Below, in pieces: positions 53,536-62,155 of a stretch of DNA of 63,856 nt. Source of the stretch: Hyphomicrobiales bacterium (GTDB lineage: Bacteria; Pseudomonadota; Alphaproteobacteria; Rhizobiales; Beijerinckiaceae); contig JAPLOU010000061.1 in assembly GCA_026400535.1 (NCBI GenBank), forward strand, positions 1 to 63,856, written 5' to 3'. The translations under genes were made by a program, and so were the position numbers. The notes below the pieces were generated by a model. It was not told where the DNA came from. It saw only the letters and a program-made list of their open reading frames with translations, and did not search any database. How positions within the stretch are numbered: the stretch's first letter is position 1; every line of letters starts with the position of its first letter.

Positions 53536-55278
53536 ATGGAAGGCCAGCTTGGCTGTTGTCTTGTCGGCTGCGATCAGGCCCTTGCGATTGAAGCCGCGTT
53601 GGAAGCTGGTCTGGCGGCGCTCGGTCCTGAAATCGTACAGCAACCATGCCGCGAGACCCGCGACATAGGGGGTGGCCGTGATGCGGCTGAACTGCTGCCG
53701 GTAGAATTCGGCCTGCCAGTCCTCGGTGAACAGCACGCGGCCCGCGCCCCGATGGCCAGGGCTGCCGTCGGCCCCGGTTTCGCTGATGATCACCGGCTTG
53801 CCGGGATTCGAATTGGCGAGCAGGCGCTCCAGCCCCGAAAAACTGGGCTCATACCAGCCGAAATACTCGTTGAGCCCGATCACATCGAGATGCTCGGCCA
53901 GCCGGTCCTCGATGGTGAAGCTTTCGCGATTGATCAGGCAGGCCGCGCCGACGAGACGTGACGGGTCAAGACAGCGGGCGGTCTTTGCAAGATCGGCCAT
54001 GAATGCCAGGCGGGCATCGGTGTCGGCGTTCTCGTTGCCAACGCCCCAGAGGATCACGCTGGCGCGGTTGATGTCCCGGCAGATCAGCTCGGACAGCTGG
54101 TTGCGCGCATCGGCCAGCGTGTCCGGATTGCCGAAGTCGATGGCCCAATAGACGGGCACTTCGGCCCAGAGCAGGAAGCCTTCTTCGTCGGAAAAGCGTG
54201 CAACCGCTTCGTGATGCGGATAGTGAGACAATCTCAGGAAATTGCAGCCCAGGTCGCGGGCGTGCTGCAGGCGGCGGCGGATGTCGGCTTCGCCGCTGAC
54301 CTTGCCAAGGTCGAGGTCGTCTTCATGGACGCATACGCCCTTGAGCCAGACCGGTTCGCCATTGAGAAGGATCTGCGTGCCGCGTGCCTCGATGGTGCGA
54401 AAGCCGATGCGCTCCATCACGCTGTCGGTCCGGAATGCGAAGCAAACATCATAGAGCCTGGGTGTGCGGCAGGACCACAGCTCGGGCGTTGCGGCAACGG
54501 TGAGACTGCCCTTTCCGGCCTTCACCGCAATGGTTTGCGCAACGCCCAATGCGGCGATCGTGACGGTGGCCTCGCCGTCCACCATGCCGGACAAGGCAAG
54601 ATCAAAGCGGATGCTGGTCCGGTCTGCCTGCAAGGCCGCACTGGCCTGGCGGATGAACACGTCCGGCAGGGGGACGAGCGCCACCTCGCGGTAGATCCCG
54701 CCATAGTTGAACCAGTCGATGTGATGCATTGGAACCCGGTCCGCCTGCCGCCGGTTTTCAACATAAACCTGCAGGCGATTGCGGCCTGCTTGAAGCTGGT
54801 CCGTGATCTCGAGGCAGAATGGCGTCGAGCCGCCACGATGCCCGCCGACATGGACACCGTTGAGAAAGACCAGCGCGACATAGTTGGCGGCGCCGAAGGA
54901 CAGGATCGTGCGCTCCGCGCCGGCTGCAGGTTGCCAGTCGAACCAGCGCGTGTACCAGGCGCCGCCTTCGAAGTAGGTCCATTCGGGCTTCAGCACGTTC
55001 CAGCAGGAGGGAACCGGTACCGGTTCGCCCGCTTCGATCTCGTAGTCTCGCGGCACGGCCCATTGTGAGGGCGGGGTTTCGTCCAGCTCAAACCAGCGCT
55101 GACGCAGGCCCTCATCGAACAGGTCGAGCGTCATCAACCACTCGCCGTCAAGGGACACCGTCTGCCGTCCGGCCAGGGTGACGAGGGTGCCGCAATGCGC
55201 CAGAGCCCGGGCAAAGGGGCGCGCGTAGTCCTCGTCATGCAGATGGGCAAAGGGGTCGTCGATGTCCTTATGCGTCAT
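53503..55278 (-). CDS. Glycoside hydrolase family 2 enzyme (beta-glucuronidase/beta-galactosidase-like)
   Basis: This 591-residue GH2 protein has an N-terminal jelly-roll sugar-binding domain (about 30-205, GGAWYTRWFDW and LVFLNGVHVGGHRGG), an immunoglobulin-like domain (about 205-300), and a TIM barrel (about 305-591). The acid/base is E416 in LWGVGNENADTD and the nucleophile is E500 in PVIISETGADG. HYPHHEAVARFSDEEGFLLWAEVPVYW is typical of short beta-glucuronidases. ATG 55278 overlaps the preceding stop (ATGA). No signal peptide is seen, so it acts on imported oligosaccharide or glycoside in the cytoplasm. It is last in the LacI-controlled operon. The sugar cleaved is open. Confidence 0.92.
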   Translation of the reverse strand: MTHKDIDDPFAHLHDEDYARPFARALAHCGTLVTLAGRQTVSLDGEWLMTLDLFDEGLRQRWFELDETPPSQWAVPRDYEIEAGEPVPVPSCWNVLKPEWTYFEGGAWYTRWFDWQPAAGAERTILSFGAANYVALVFLNGVHVGGHRGGSTPFCLEITDQLQAGRNRLQVYVENRRQADRVPMHHIDWFNYGGIYREVALVPLPDVFIRQASAALQADRTSIRFDLALSGMVDGEATVTIAALGVAQTIAVKAGKGSLTVAATPELWSCRTPRLYDVCFAFRTDSVMERIGFRTIEARGTQILLNGEPVWLKGVCVHEDDLDLGKVSGEADIRRRLQHARDLGCNFLRLSHYPHHEAVARFSDEEGFLLWAEVPVYWAIDFGNPDTLADARNQLSELICRDINRASVILWGVGNENADTDARLAFMADLAKTARCLDPSRLVGAACLINRESFTIEDRLAEHLDVIGLNEYFGWYEPSFSGLERLLANSNPGKPVIISETGADGSPGHRGAGRVLFTEDWQAEFYRQQFSRITATPYVAGLAAWLLYDFRTERRQTSFQRGFNRKGLIAADKTTAKLAFHALASCYRSLG

Positions 55279-56426
55279 GACGAGGCGCGCCAACTGCCGA
55301 CGCGATAGCCGATGCCGATCATGCGGCGGAAACTCCAGGCCCAGCGGCCCGGCCAGAGCACATCGGCGATCATGGCGATGGCGATCCAGCGGAACCAGGT
55401 GGCAAAGGTGTTGGAGTGGCCTTGCGGCTCCTCATAGCCCTTGACCCAGCCATCCTGCCGGCGGATCCCCTCGCGAATGTCGCAGAAGCCACCATCCGGG
55501 TTCTGGAAGGCGAGCAGGGCCTCGAGCATGCGCGCGAGCCAGGCTTCGATGTCGGGGCGGCGATGGCCGGTCAGCCGCCAGCCATGGATCAGCACGTCGA
55601 CGGCGTCGACATCAATGCAGGCGCTGTCGATCACGGGCGGCAGGGAGAGGCAGTAGTCGACGGCCTTGTCCTGACCTTCGAGCCGCTGCGCCTCGTGATA
55701 CCAGATGTGGAAATTGTGCATCGAGCCTGCAAAGGCGTGCAGGAGGCGGACCCTGTCCGAAAGCTGGCCGACGCCCCAGAAACCGGTGGTCGGCTCGCGC
55801 AGACGGTCATGCCAGCCAGAGAGAATGTCGAGCGCGGCGTTGATCTTCTGCTGAAGGGGGCTGTCGCCGTCGCGGCGCAGAAGGAGCAGGAAGCTGGCCA
55901 GATTGACAATGTTGTTGCCCTCCTGCCAGGGGTCGCGCAGGTCCCTGTCGGCAAGCCAGGCCTTCAGCGTCAGTGGATCGAGCCACGGGATGGCAAAAGC
56001 GAGGTTGGGCCTGCGGCCCGGTTCGAGCGTATCGATGGCGCCGAGGCTGTAGTTGGTGACGTGCCAGTCGATGTAGCGCCAGGTCTCGTCGCGATCAGGC
56101 TTCTTGAAGGTGTTGGCGTCAGTCATCCCCGGTACACGGAAGCGCCCGTCGGCAAGCCGATGCGCTTCGAGCCAGCCTATGGCTGCAGCGCGCTCCTTGG
56201 TCTGCCAGTCCTCAAGCCCGCCCAGCAGATCGAGGCAGAGCATGCCGTTATAGGTGCCGGGCAGCAGCATCCCTGGCCAGATGGCCGGGTCATGCAGGGC
56301 GCTGATCCGCATGACGCCTCTTGGCTCTCCCGGGGCCTGCATCGTGCCGAGCCAGGCGAGCGTCCGGCGCCGTGCCTCGTCGATCCCGCTGGCCAGGCGG
56401 TCCGCCACTTCGATCTTCTTCAACAT
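55275..56426 (-). CDS. Unassigned 383-aa protein, possible (alpha/alpha)6-toroid enzyme
   Basis: I cannot name this 383-residue protein. It has repeated pairs of helices with aromatic and glycine turns (WPGMLLPGTYNGMLCLDLLGG, NFHIWYHEAQRLEG, EALLAFQNPDGGFCDIREG, HSNTFATWFRWIAIAMI). This is the pattern of an alpha/alpha-barrel as in terpene-cyclase-like, glucuronyl hydrolase or sugar epimerase folds. The LLAFQNPDGGFCD piece resembles a repeat of prenyltransferase/cyclase proteins. No signal peptide is present. It lies between permease 2 (4 nt) and the GH2 gene (4-nt overlap), so it most likely acts on the same imported sugar, as a hydrolase, lyase or epimerase. Confidence 0.7.
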   Translation of the reverse strand: MLKKIEVADRLASGIDEARRRTLAWLGTMQAPGEPRGVMRISALHDPAIWPGMLLPGTYNGMLCLDLLGGLEDWQTKERAAAIGWLEAHRLADGRFRVPGMTDANTFKKPDRDETWRYIDWHVTNYSLGAIDTLEPGRRPNLAFAIPWLDPLTLKAWLADRDLRDPWQEGNNIVNLASFLLLLRRDGDSPLQQKINAALDILSGWHDRLREPTTGFWGVGQLSDRVRLLHAFAGSMHNFHIWYHEAQRLEGQDKAVDYCLSLPPVIDSACIDVDAVDVLIHGWRLTGHRRPDIEAWLARMLEALLAFQNPDGGFCDIREGIRRQDGWVKGYEEPQGHSNTFATWFRWIAIAMIADVLWPGRWAWSFRRMIGIGYRVGSWRASS

Positions 56427-56430
56427 GGCG

Positions 56431-57273
56431 TCATCCCTTCACGGCTCCCGAGGCCATGCCAGCCATGACGCGCTTTTGCGCCATCAGGAACAGCACGGCG
56501 ACGGGTAGGGTGGTCAACACGGCCAGCGCCATGATGCCCTGGAAATTCGAGCCAAGCTCGCTGTTCATCGACAGCAGGGCCACCGGCAGCGTGTAGGTGT
56601 CCGGCGTGCGCGAGACCACAAGGATCGGAAACCACTGCGACCAGTTGAGCAGGAAAGTGATCAGCGCAACCGTCGCGGTGATCGGAGCGGCCATGGGCAG
56701 CACGATCCTGAACAGGACCTGCGCCTCGCTGGCGCCGTCGATCAGGGCCGCTTCGATGACCTCGCCCGGAATGGCCCTGAAGAACTGCTCGAACAGGAAG
56801 AACTGGATCGGGCCGAGGGCGAGGAACAGAATAATCCCCGCATATGAACCCAGAAGGCCCAGCTTGAACATCACGAGATAGACCGGAATGACCAGCAGCA
56901 TGTACGGATACATGATGGTCACCAGAAAGCCGTAGCGCAGGAGCCGGAACCCCGGCAGGTCTGGCCGGCGCACAAGGGCATAGGCGCCGAGCGCTGTGAC
57001 GGCTACGGATAGCAGCGTTGACAGGGTGGTGATCAGGACCGAGTTCCAGGCGTAGACCGAGAGTTCGACGCCGCCGATCCGGCCGATTTCCGTGAAGATC
57101 GCGAGGTCGAAACGCTCGGGAAAGAAGCGCAGCGGATTGCCCATGATGGCGCGGGTCGGGCGCAGCGCGCTGACCAGCATCCACCAGTAGGGATACAGGA
57201 AGAGCGCGCTGGTGACGCCGGCGACGGCATAGGCCGCGATCTGCAGGAGGCGGTTTGGCCGCATGTCGTTCAT
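56431..57273 (-). CDS. Sugar ABC transporter permease 2 (MalG-like)
   Basis: This 280-residue permease has YPYWWMLVSALRPTRAIMGNPLRFFP, GAYALVRRPDLPGFRLLRYGFLVTIMYPYMLLVIPVYLV, the EAA loop IEAALIDGASEAQVLFRIVLPMAAP, and end KRVMAGMASGAVKG. It overlaps permease 1 by 4 nt. All helices expected of the carbohydrate CUT1 family are present. It is the second permease of the LacI-controlled importer. Confidence 0.94.
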   Translation of the reverse strand: MNDMRPNRLLQIAAYAVAGVTSALFLYPYWWMLVSALRPTRAIMGNPLRFFPERFDLAIFTEIGRIGGVELSVYAWNSVLITTLSTLLSVAVTALGAYALVRRPDLPGFRLLRYGFLVTIMYPYMLLVIPVYLVMFKLGLLGSYAGIILFLALGPIQFFLFEQFFRAIPGEVIEAALIDGASEAQVLFRIVLPMAAPITATVALITFLLNWSQWFPILVVSRTPDTYTLPVALLSMNSELGSNFQGIMALAVLTTLPVAVLFLMAQKRVMAGMASGAVKG

Positions 57274-58160
57274 CGGTTCGCACCCCGCTCGCCGATGACA
57301 TAGGCGCTCATGGACATGACAATCACGATGCCGAACAGGATCGTCGCCATCGCCGTGGCCTCGCCGTAGCGGCCCTGATCGAAGAGTTGATAGGCGTAGT
57401 AGCTGACGAAGTTGGTCTGGTCATTGGGGCCGCCCTTGGTCATCACGACCACGACCGTGAAGGTCTTCAGGAACTGGATCAGCGCGTAGACCGTGTTGAT
57501 GACCAGTGCCGGCCGCAACTGCGGCAGGATCACGTAGCGCCAGCGCTGCCATGTGGTGGCCCCGTCGATGTGGGCTGCCTCCTCAAGTGCGCGGTTGCGG
57601 ATCGCCAGATTGGCCAGGAAGATGATCATGTAGAACCCGGCATGGTGCCAGAGCTCCGCGATCAGCAGGGAGATCATTGCCGTGTCGGCGCTGGACAGGC
57701 CGGAAAAAGCCGGAAGGCCGAGCATTTTCAGGAAGGCGTTCAGGGCGCCGAAGGACCGGTCGTAAAGCCAGCGCCAGACAACGTAGCCGGCGACGTCCGG
57801 CGTCACCACCGGCAGGAAGATGGCCAGCCGGAAGAACAGATTGCCTCGCTTGATCAATGCCGAGTCCAGCAGGATGGCGAAGCCGAGAGCGAAGGCAAGG
57901 TTGGCCCCCACCGACAGCGTCGTGTAGATCAGCGTACGCGTCAGTGAGGCGAGGAAGATCGGGTCTCCGAACACGCTGACATAGTTCGCAAGCCCGACAT
58001 AGGTCGGGGTCGGTCTCAGGGCCGTTCCTGATGCGGTGAAGGAGACCTGGATCGACAGCAGGATCGGCCACACGCCGAACACGATTGTCAGCGCGGCGAA
58101 GGGCAACACGAACAGGTAGAAGATCCTGCCGCGCCATATTTCGTCCAGTGTCGCGCTCAT
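57270..58160 (-). CDS. Sugar ABC transporter permease 1 (MalF-like)
   Basis: This permease has 296 residues from ATG 58160. FYLFVLPFAALTIVFGVWPILLSIQVSFTASG opens the first helix, followed by YVGLANYVSVFGDPIFLASLTRT and the EAA loop LEEAAHIDGATTWQRWRYVILPQLRPA. In-frame starts at 58169 and 58235 exist, but 58235 lies almost in the hairpin at 58244-58266, and 58160 gives the standard length. No ATPase gene is in this operon. The system must borrow an ATPase, commonly a shared MsmK/UgpC-type protein. Confidence 0.93.
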   Translation of the reverse strand: MSATLDEIWRGRIFYLFVLPFAALTIVFGVWPILLSIQVSFTASGTALRPTPTYVGLANYVSVFGDPIFLASLTRTLIYTTLSVGANLAFALGFAILLDSALIKRGNLFFRLAIFLPVVTPDVAGYVVWRWLYDRSFGALNAFLKMLGLPAFSGLSSADTAMISLLIAELWHHAGFYMIIFLANLAIRNRALEEAAHIDGATTWQRWRYVILPQLRPALVINTVYALIQFLKTFTVVVVMTKGGPNDQTNFVSYYAYQLFDQGRYGEATAMATILFGIVIVMSMSAYVIGERGANR

Positions 58161-58239
58161 GTTGCCCATCCGTGCCTGGAGCCTCCTCCACAAGCTTGGG
58201 TGCCGGCTGTGAAGACCCGCAAGGCGCTGACGCATGATC

Positions 58240-58266
58240 GAAAGAGGCGGGCCGGGAGCCCGCCTC
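58240..58266 (-). terminator. Stem-loop between binding-protein and permease genes
   Basis: On the minus strand GAGGCGGGC pairs perfectly with GCCCGCCTC around a 5-nt loop, followed by TTTCGATC. It lies 12 nt after the binding-protein stop. A 9-bp GC stem with a short T-run acts as a partial terminator or mRNA stabiliser. This is the usual way sugar importers make more binding protein than permease. Confidence 0.65.
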
Positions 58267-58278
58267 GCGGGTCGATCC

Positions 58279-59549
58279 TCAGCCCTTCAGTTTGGCTGCA
58301 AGGTCCCGCATTTCCTTCGCGGTCTCGGCGATGAAGGCTTTCCAGTCCGCGGGTGGGTTGGCGATTCCCGACAGAAGCTTGCGATGGAAGGCTGCTTCCA
58401 GTTCCGGATAGAAACTGTGGATGGACTCCGGGAAGTCGTAGGCCACGAGCCTGTGCTCCGCCTTCGCGAAGTACTGCGAACGTTCCGAGAGCTTCGACAC
58501 GTCGAGATCCTTGCGGACAGCCGCGCCGACATTCTCAAGCGAGGCCTGCTGGGCGGCCTTGGAGAGCATGAACTGGGCGAACTCGACCGCAAGTGCCTTG
58601 GTGGGCGAGTTCTCGGGCACCGCAATCCCACGCATGCCGCCGATCACCACTGCGTTCGGCCGATCAGCCGCGAACTTCGGCCAGGGGCCGGAGACAAAGT
58701 CGCCGTTGAGCACGCTCGCGCCATCCCACTTGCGGACGTTCCAGTCGCCGACGCGGAACATGCCGCCGCGGCCGCCCTCGATGACCTGATACATCTCACC
58801 GAAGGAATGGTTGATCGTGTCGGGAGCCACGAACTTGTAGGTCGAATAGGTCTTGAGGAACTCCTCGAGCACCTGGGCATGAGCCGGCTGATCAATCGTG
58901 ATCTTGCCATCCGGATCGATGAGGGTGTGACGCAGGCCCGAGCCGAAGGTGAACAGGTCGAGCATATGGATGAGGTCGCGCGGCTTTGCGGCCTGCAGCG
59001 CCATGCCGAAGGTGTCCGCCTGGCCATTGCCGTCCGGGTCCTTGTCGCGGAATGCAGCGGCGAGGGTCTTCACCTCTTCCCAGGTATCCGGGAACTTGCC
59101 GCCATGCTTGTCGAGCCAGCTCTTACGGACGCCCAGCGCCATCTGGACGCGCTGGATCGGGATGATGATCTGCTTGCCCTTGAAGGTGGCGACGCGCAGG
59201 TCATCCTCGCCAAGGAAGCCCTTGTCGCCAACCGCTGCCAGCGCGGCCTTCAGATCCATGATCTTGTTGGTCTGGGTCTCGATGCGGATGACGCGTTCGT
59301 AGTTGTTGAAGATCAAGTCGGGTGCCGTGTTGGTGTTGATCGCGCTGATTACGCGGCCGAACCATTGATCGGTCGGAAAGCTGAGCGAGCGCACGGTGAC
59401 GCCGGGTTTGGTCTTGGCGAATTCGGCGCCCATGGCCTCGAACCACTTGATGCCGTTGTCGCCCAGATCGTGCCAGATGGTGAGTTGCTGCGCCTTGGCC
59501 GGCAGAATGCGACAATGGCCGCGCCCGCGAGTCTTTTCAGAATTCCCAT
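58279..59549 (-). pseudogene. Sugar ABC transporter binding protein with frameshift in the signal peptide
   Basis: From 59501 down to 58279 a full binding protein is readable: LPAKAQQLTIWHDLGDNGIKWFEAMGAEFAKTKPGVTV, IISAINTNTAPDLIFNNYERV, and the SBP_bac_1 end RDLAAKLKG. The proper start, ATG 59549 with a ribosome site GGGAGGA, gives MGILKRLAGAAIVAF, a signal peptide, but in another frame. The break lies within about 15 nt (59499-59513), where the frame must shift by one base. The longer in-frame start (59652) makes a non-signal N-terminus and overlaps the LacI gene. Either the gene is off by a small indel or the base is a sequencing error. Confidence 0.8.
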
Positions 59550-59599
59550 GTTCGTCCTCCCAGAGTGAACTGCCCCGCTTGACGAAGGGCTTGCTATTG

Positions 59600-59615
59600 G
59601 GGAAAACGTTTTCCC
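59600..59615. promoter_or_regulatory. LacI-family operator
   Basis: GGGAAAACGTTTTCCC is a perfect 16-bp palindrome centred on CG, with an AACGTT core, in the divergent gap between binding protein and LacI genes. LacI-family operators have this centre. It lies 51 nt from the binding-protein ATG and 19 nt from the regulator ATG, so one dimer can control both directions. The outer ATTG/CAAT bases nearly extend the symmetry. Confidence 0.85.
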
Positions 59616-59633
59616 AATCCGGATGATAAACCG

Positions 59634-60668
59634 ATGACCAAGAAGCCCGCAAGCGGAGATTCGAACCTTTCCGGAGGCGGCGCGATCGGGGAGGTCGCGC
59701 GCCGCGCCGGGGTATCGATCGCCACGGTGTCCCGCGTGATCAATGGCGTCATCAACAAGGCCTCGCCGGCGACGACGGCGCGGGTGCGCGAGGCGATCAG
59801 GGAGCTCGACTACCGTCCGACGAGCGCGGGCCGCGCGCTCCGGCAGAGGACAAGCCGCCTCGTGGCGGTGCTCGCCGCCAACCTTTCCAACCCGGCGATG
59901 GCGGCGATCTCAGCCTCGGCGGAGGCCGCGCTGCGCGATGCCGGGCTGGTGATGGTGCTGTGCGACACGCATGACCGGCCCGAACTGCAGGACGAATATC
60001 TGCGCGAGATGCTGGCGCAACAGGCACGCGCCATCGTTCTGCTCGGTGCCGTCGACAGCCCCAAGCTTAGGGAGCTCGCGAGGCTCGCGACGCCGCTGGT
60101 CTTCGTCAACCGCCGTAACCCGATCGGCCCGGGCGGCGCTTTCGTCGGAATCGACAATTGCCGGGCGGGGGAAGATGCAGGGCGCTGGGCCATCGACAGG
60201 GGCCTGTCCGCTCCCGCGCTGATCCATGCGCCGCTGTCATCGTCGGCCACGCGCGACCGTGTCGCCGGTATCAGGGCTGTGTTCGAGGCTGCTGGACTAC
60301 CATTGCCCGACGCAATGGTGCTGTCGTCGGCGCATGGCGACCACCTGGAGATTGGCCATGCCGCAGGCCGCAGCCTGATCGCCATGGAGCGGCGGCCAGA
60401 CCTCGTCATCTGCACCAGCGACCTGATCGCCTTCGGCGTGGCGCGCGCCTTCCGGGAGAGCCTTCCGGGTCAGCAGCTCCCCCGCATTTTCGGCTTCGAC
60501 GATTCGCCGCTCAACGAATGGCTGGCTCCGGACCTCAGCTCGGTCCGGATCCCCTATCAGGCCTTCGGGCAGGCGATCGTCGCGACACTGCTGTCGGGGC
60601 AACCTCAGGGGGAGACCATCCTGCCGCACAGGATCATCGAGCGCGGTGGAGCGGGCGCCTCAGTTTAG
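59634..60668 (+). CDS. LacI family transcriptional regulator
   Basis: This 344-residue LacI regulator has a helix-turn-helix at residues 16-40 (AIGEVARRAGVSIATVSRVIN), the hinge helix DYRPTSAGRALRQRTSR, and a periplasmic-binding-type domain with IVLLGAVDSPKLRELARLATPLVFVNRR and ICTSDLIAFGVARAF. It is divergent from the sugar importer with the palindromic operator between. It should repress the operon until the imported sugar or a derivative binds. The 17-residue extension before the helix-turn-helix is unremarkable. Confidence 0.94.
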   Translation: MTKKPASGDSNLSGGGAIGEVARRAGVSIATVSRVINGVINKASPATTARVREAIRELDYRPTSAGRALRQRTSRLVAVLAANLSNPAMAAISASAEAALRDAGLVMVLCDTHDRPELQDEYLREMLAQQARAIVLLGAVDSPKLRELARLATPLVFVNRRNPIGPGGAFVGIDNCRAGEDAGRWAIDRGLSAPALIHAPLSSSATRDRVAGIRAVFEAAGLPLPDAMVLSSAHGDHLEIGHAAGRSLIAMERRPDLVICTSDLIAFGVARAFRESLPGQQLPRIFGFDDSPLNEWLAPDLSSVRIPYQAFGQAIVATLLSGQPQGETILPHRIIERGGAGASV

Positions 60669-60720
60669 GCAGTTCTGCCCCGGCTCCTCGCCGCTTCGCC
60701 CGTCTGTTCAGGGGCAAGGC

Positions 60721-61095
60721 TCAGCGCTGGAGCCGGAACTCCACTTCGCCGTTGTTGACGCCGACCATGAACGGCCCTTCGCGGCGGAAGGTGACGCATT
60801 TCTCCGACATCATCGCCATCGGCTTCATGCACACGCCGCCGCTGGCCGCCTCGTGCCAGGTCGGGCACAGGGTCATCGGCCCGCCCTCCATCTTGCCAGT
60901 GCCATCCGGGTTGAGTGTCAGCTTCATGGTGCGGTTCTCCTTCACCATCATCAGTGTCCACGGCTTGCCGTCGGTCACCTGCTTGATGATGGTGGGCTGG
61001 TTCGTTTGCGCCTGCAGCAATCCGCCCCCGGCCCAAAGCCAGGCCATGGCGATCGTGGCTGCGCGTGCCGATCGTCCGATCATGCGTGTGTTCAT
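60721..61095 (-). CDS. Exported hypothetical protein, 124 aa
   Basis: This 124-residue protein has a Sec signal peptide (residues 1-30, core AATIAMAWLWAGGGLLQAQ). A beta-rich mature part follows: WTLMMVKENRTMKLTLNPDGTGKMEGGPMTLCPTWHEAASGGVCMKPMAMMSEKCVTF. Three cysteines (CPTW, GVCM, KCVT) are in place to form disulphides in the periplasm. I do not recognise a named family. It shares a TGATG-type junction with the truncated ABC ATPase upstream, so it was probably the last gene of an exporter operon. Confidence 0.7.
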   Translation of the reverse strand: MNTRMIGRSARAATIAMAWLWAGGGLLQAQTNQPTIIKQVTDGKPWTLMMVKENRTMKLTLNPDGTGKMEGGPMTLCPTWHEAASGGVCMKPMAMMSEKCVTFRREGPFMVGVNNGEVEFRLQR

Positions 61096-61320
61096 TGGGC
61101 GAGTGCCTGTCCTGCGTCGGGATTGCCGCCAGCCATGGGTTGGATCGCTCTGTTCAGCGCGGTTGTCGTCAGTCGTCCGTCTCCCATTTCGATGATGCGG
61201 TCCGCGAGCCCCAGAACATGGTTGTCATGGGTGACCACGAGGACCGACATGCCGCGTTCGCGGGCAAGCCGTCGGATCAGGGCGATCACGTCGCAGCCTG
61301 TCTTGCCGTCGAGCGCGCCA
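61092..61320 (-). pseudogene. ABC exporter ATPase C-terminal remnant cut by an IS
   Basis: On the minus strand ALDGKTGCDVIALIRRLARERGMSVLVVTHDNHVLGLADRIIEMGDGRLT (the part after Walker B, with the switch histidine THDNH) is a typical LolD/DevA-type ATPase end, followed by a 26-residue tail. Upstream of ALDG the sequence switches to the IS481 remnant, so the Walker and signature regions are gone. It is not functional. It overlaps the exported 124-aa protein gene by 4 nt. Confidence 0.82.
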
Positions 61321-62155
61321 GCTTCGACCGATGGCGAGCTGCCTACCAGCAGCATGGCGTCGCTGGCCTTGAGAACCGCAAGACCATCCCGAAGAACCCT
61401 GCCAATCGCACGGCCCTGGAGATTGTCGAGAAAGTCCTGCATCTGCGGCGGACCGATCACCTCGGCCCTCTGCGCATCGTCTGGTATCTGGCGCGCTATC
61501 ACGCCATCAAGCTCTCCGATGCTGGCGTTTATCGCATTCTCAAGCGCCACGGATTGAGCCGGTTGCCGGGAGGCACGCGCTTCCGCAAGATCCACACCAA
61601 GCGCTACGAGAAGCAGGTGCCCGGCCATCAGATCCAGGTCGTTGTCAAGTTCCTGACGTTCGATGGCAAAGACGGAAAGCCGGTCAGGCGCTATCGGTAC
61701 ACAGCCATCGACGACGCCACCCGTGTGTGCGCCCTGAAAATCTACGACAGGCACAGTCAGGGGAACGCCATCGACTTCATTGATACCGTGATCGCACGCG
61801 TCCCGTTCCGCATCCGCGAGGTCCGCACCGACAATGGCCGCGAGTTCCAGGCCAAGTTCCATTGGCATGTGGAAGATCAGGGCATCCGGCATGTCGACAT
61901 CAAACCAGCGTCGCCCCAGCTCAACGGCAAGGTCGAGCGTTCGCATCGCACCGAGGAAAAGGCGTTCTATCAGCGGCTCACTTACACCGATGACGTCGAT
62001 CTTGGCGCAAAGCTGGCCGAATGGGAGTGCATCTCCAGTTTCTCACGGACGCATGGTGCCTTCAACGGAAAAGCACCTTATGAGGCGCCAAAGAGCACGG
62101 CTATGACTGGGACGCTGGGATGTCTCATCAGCGCGCCGTCATTACAGTCTTTCTG
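61320..62155 (+). mobile_element. IS481-family transposase remnant, catalytic Asp lost
   Basis: The frame reads FDRWRAAYQQHGVAGLENRKTIPKNPANRTALEIVEK, LGPLRIVWYLARYHAIKLSDAGVYRILKRHGLSRLPGG, KRYEKQVPGHQIQVVVKFLTF, VRTDNGREFQAKFHWHVEDQGI and LNGKVERSHRTEEKAFYQRL. This is an IS481 transposase core, with the second D and the E intact. The first catalytic D, in the consensus QVDVKFL, is V here (codon GTT at 61641-61643 instead of GAT). The N-terminal HTH is lost into the ABC remnant. The last residues after PYEA are atypical. Both ends are therefore damaged and the element is inactive. Confidence 0.85.

Noticed and set aside
61065..61319. N-terminal extension of the IS481 frame opposite the ABC remnant
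   Set aside because: The opposite strand has clear ATPase homology here; the plus-strand residues have no transposase similarity until 61320.
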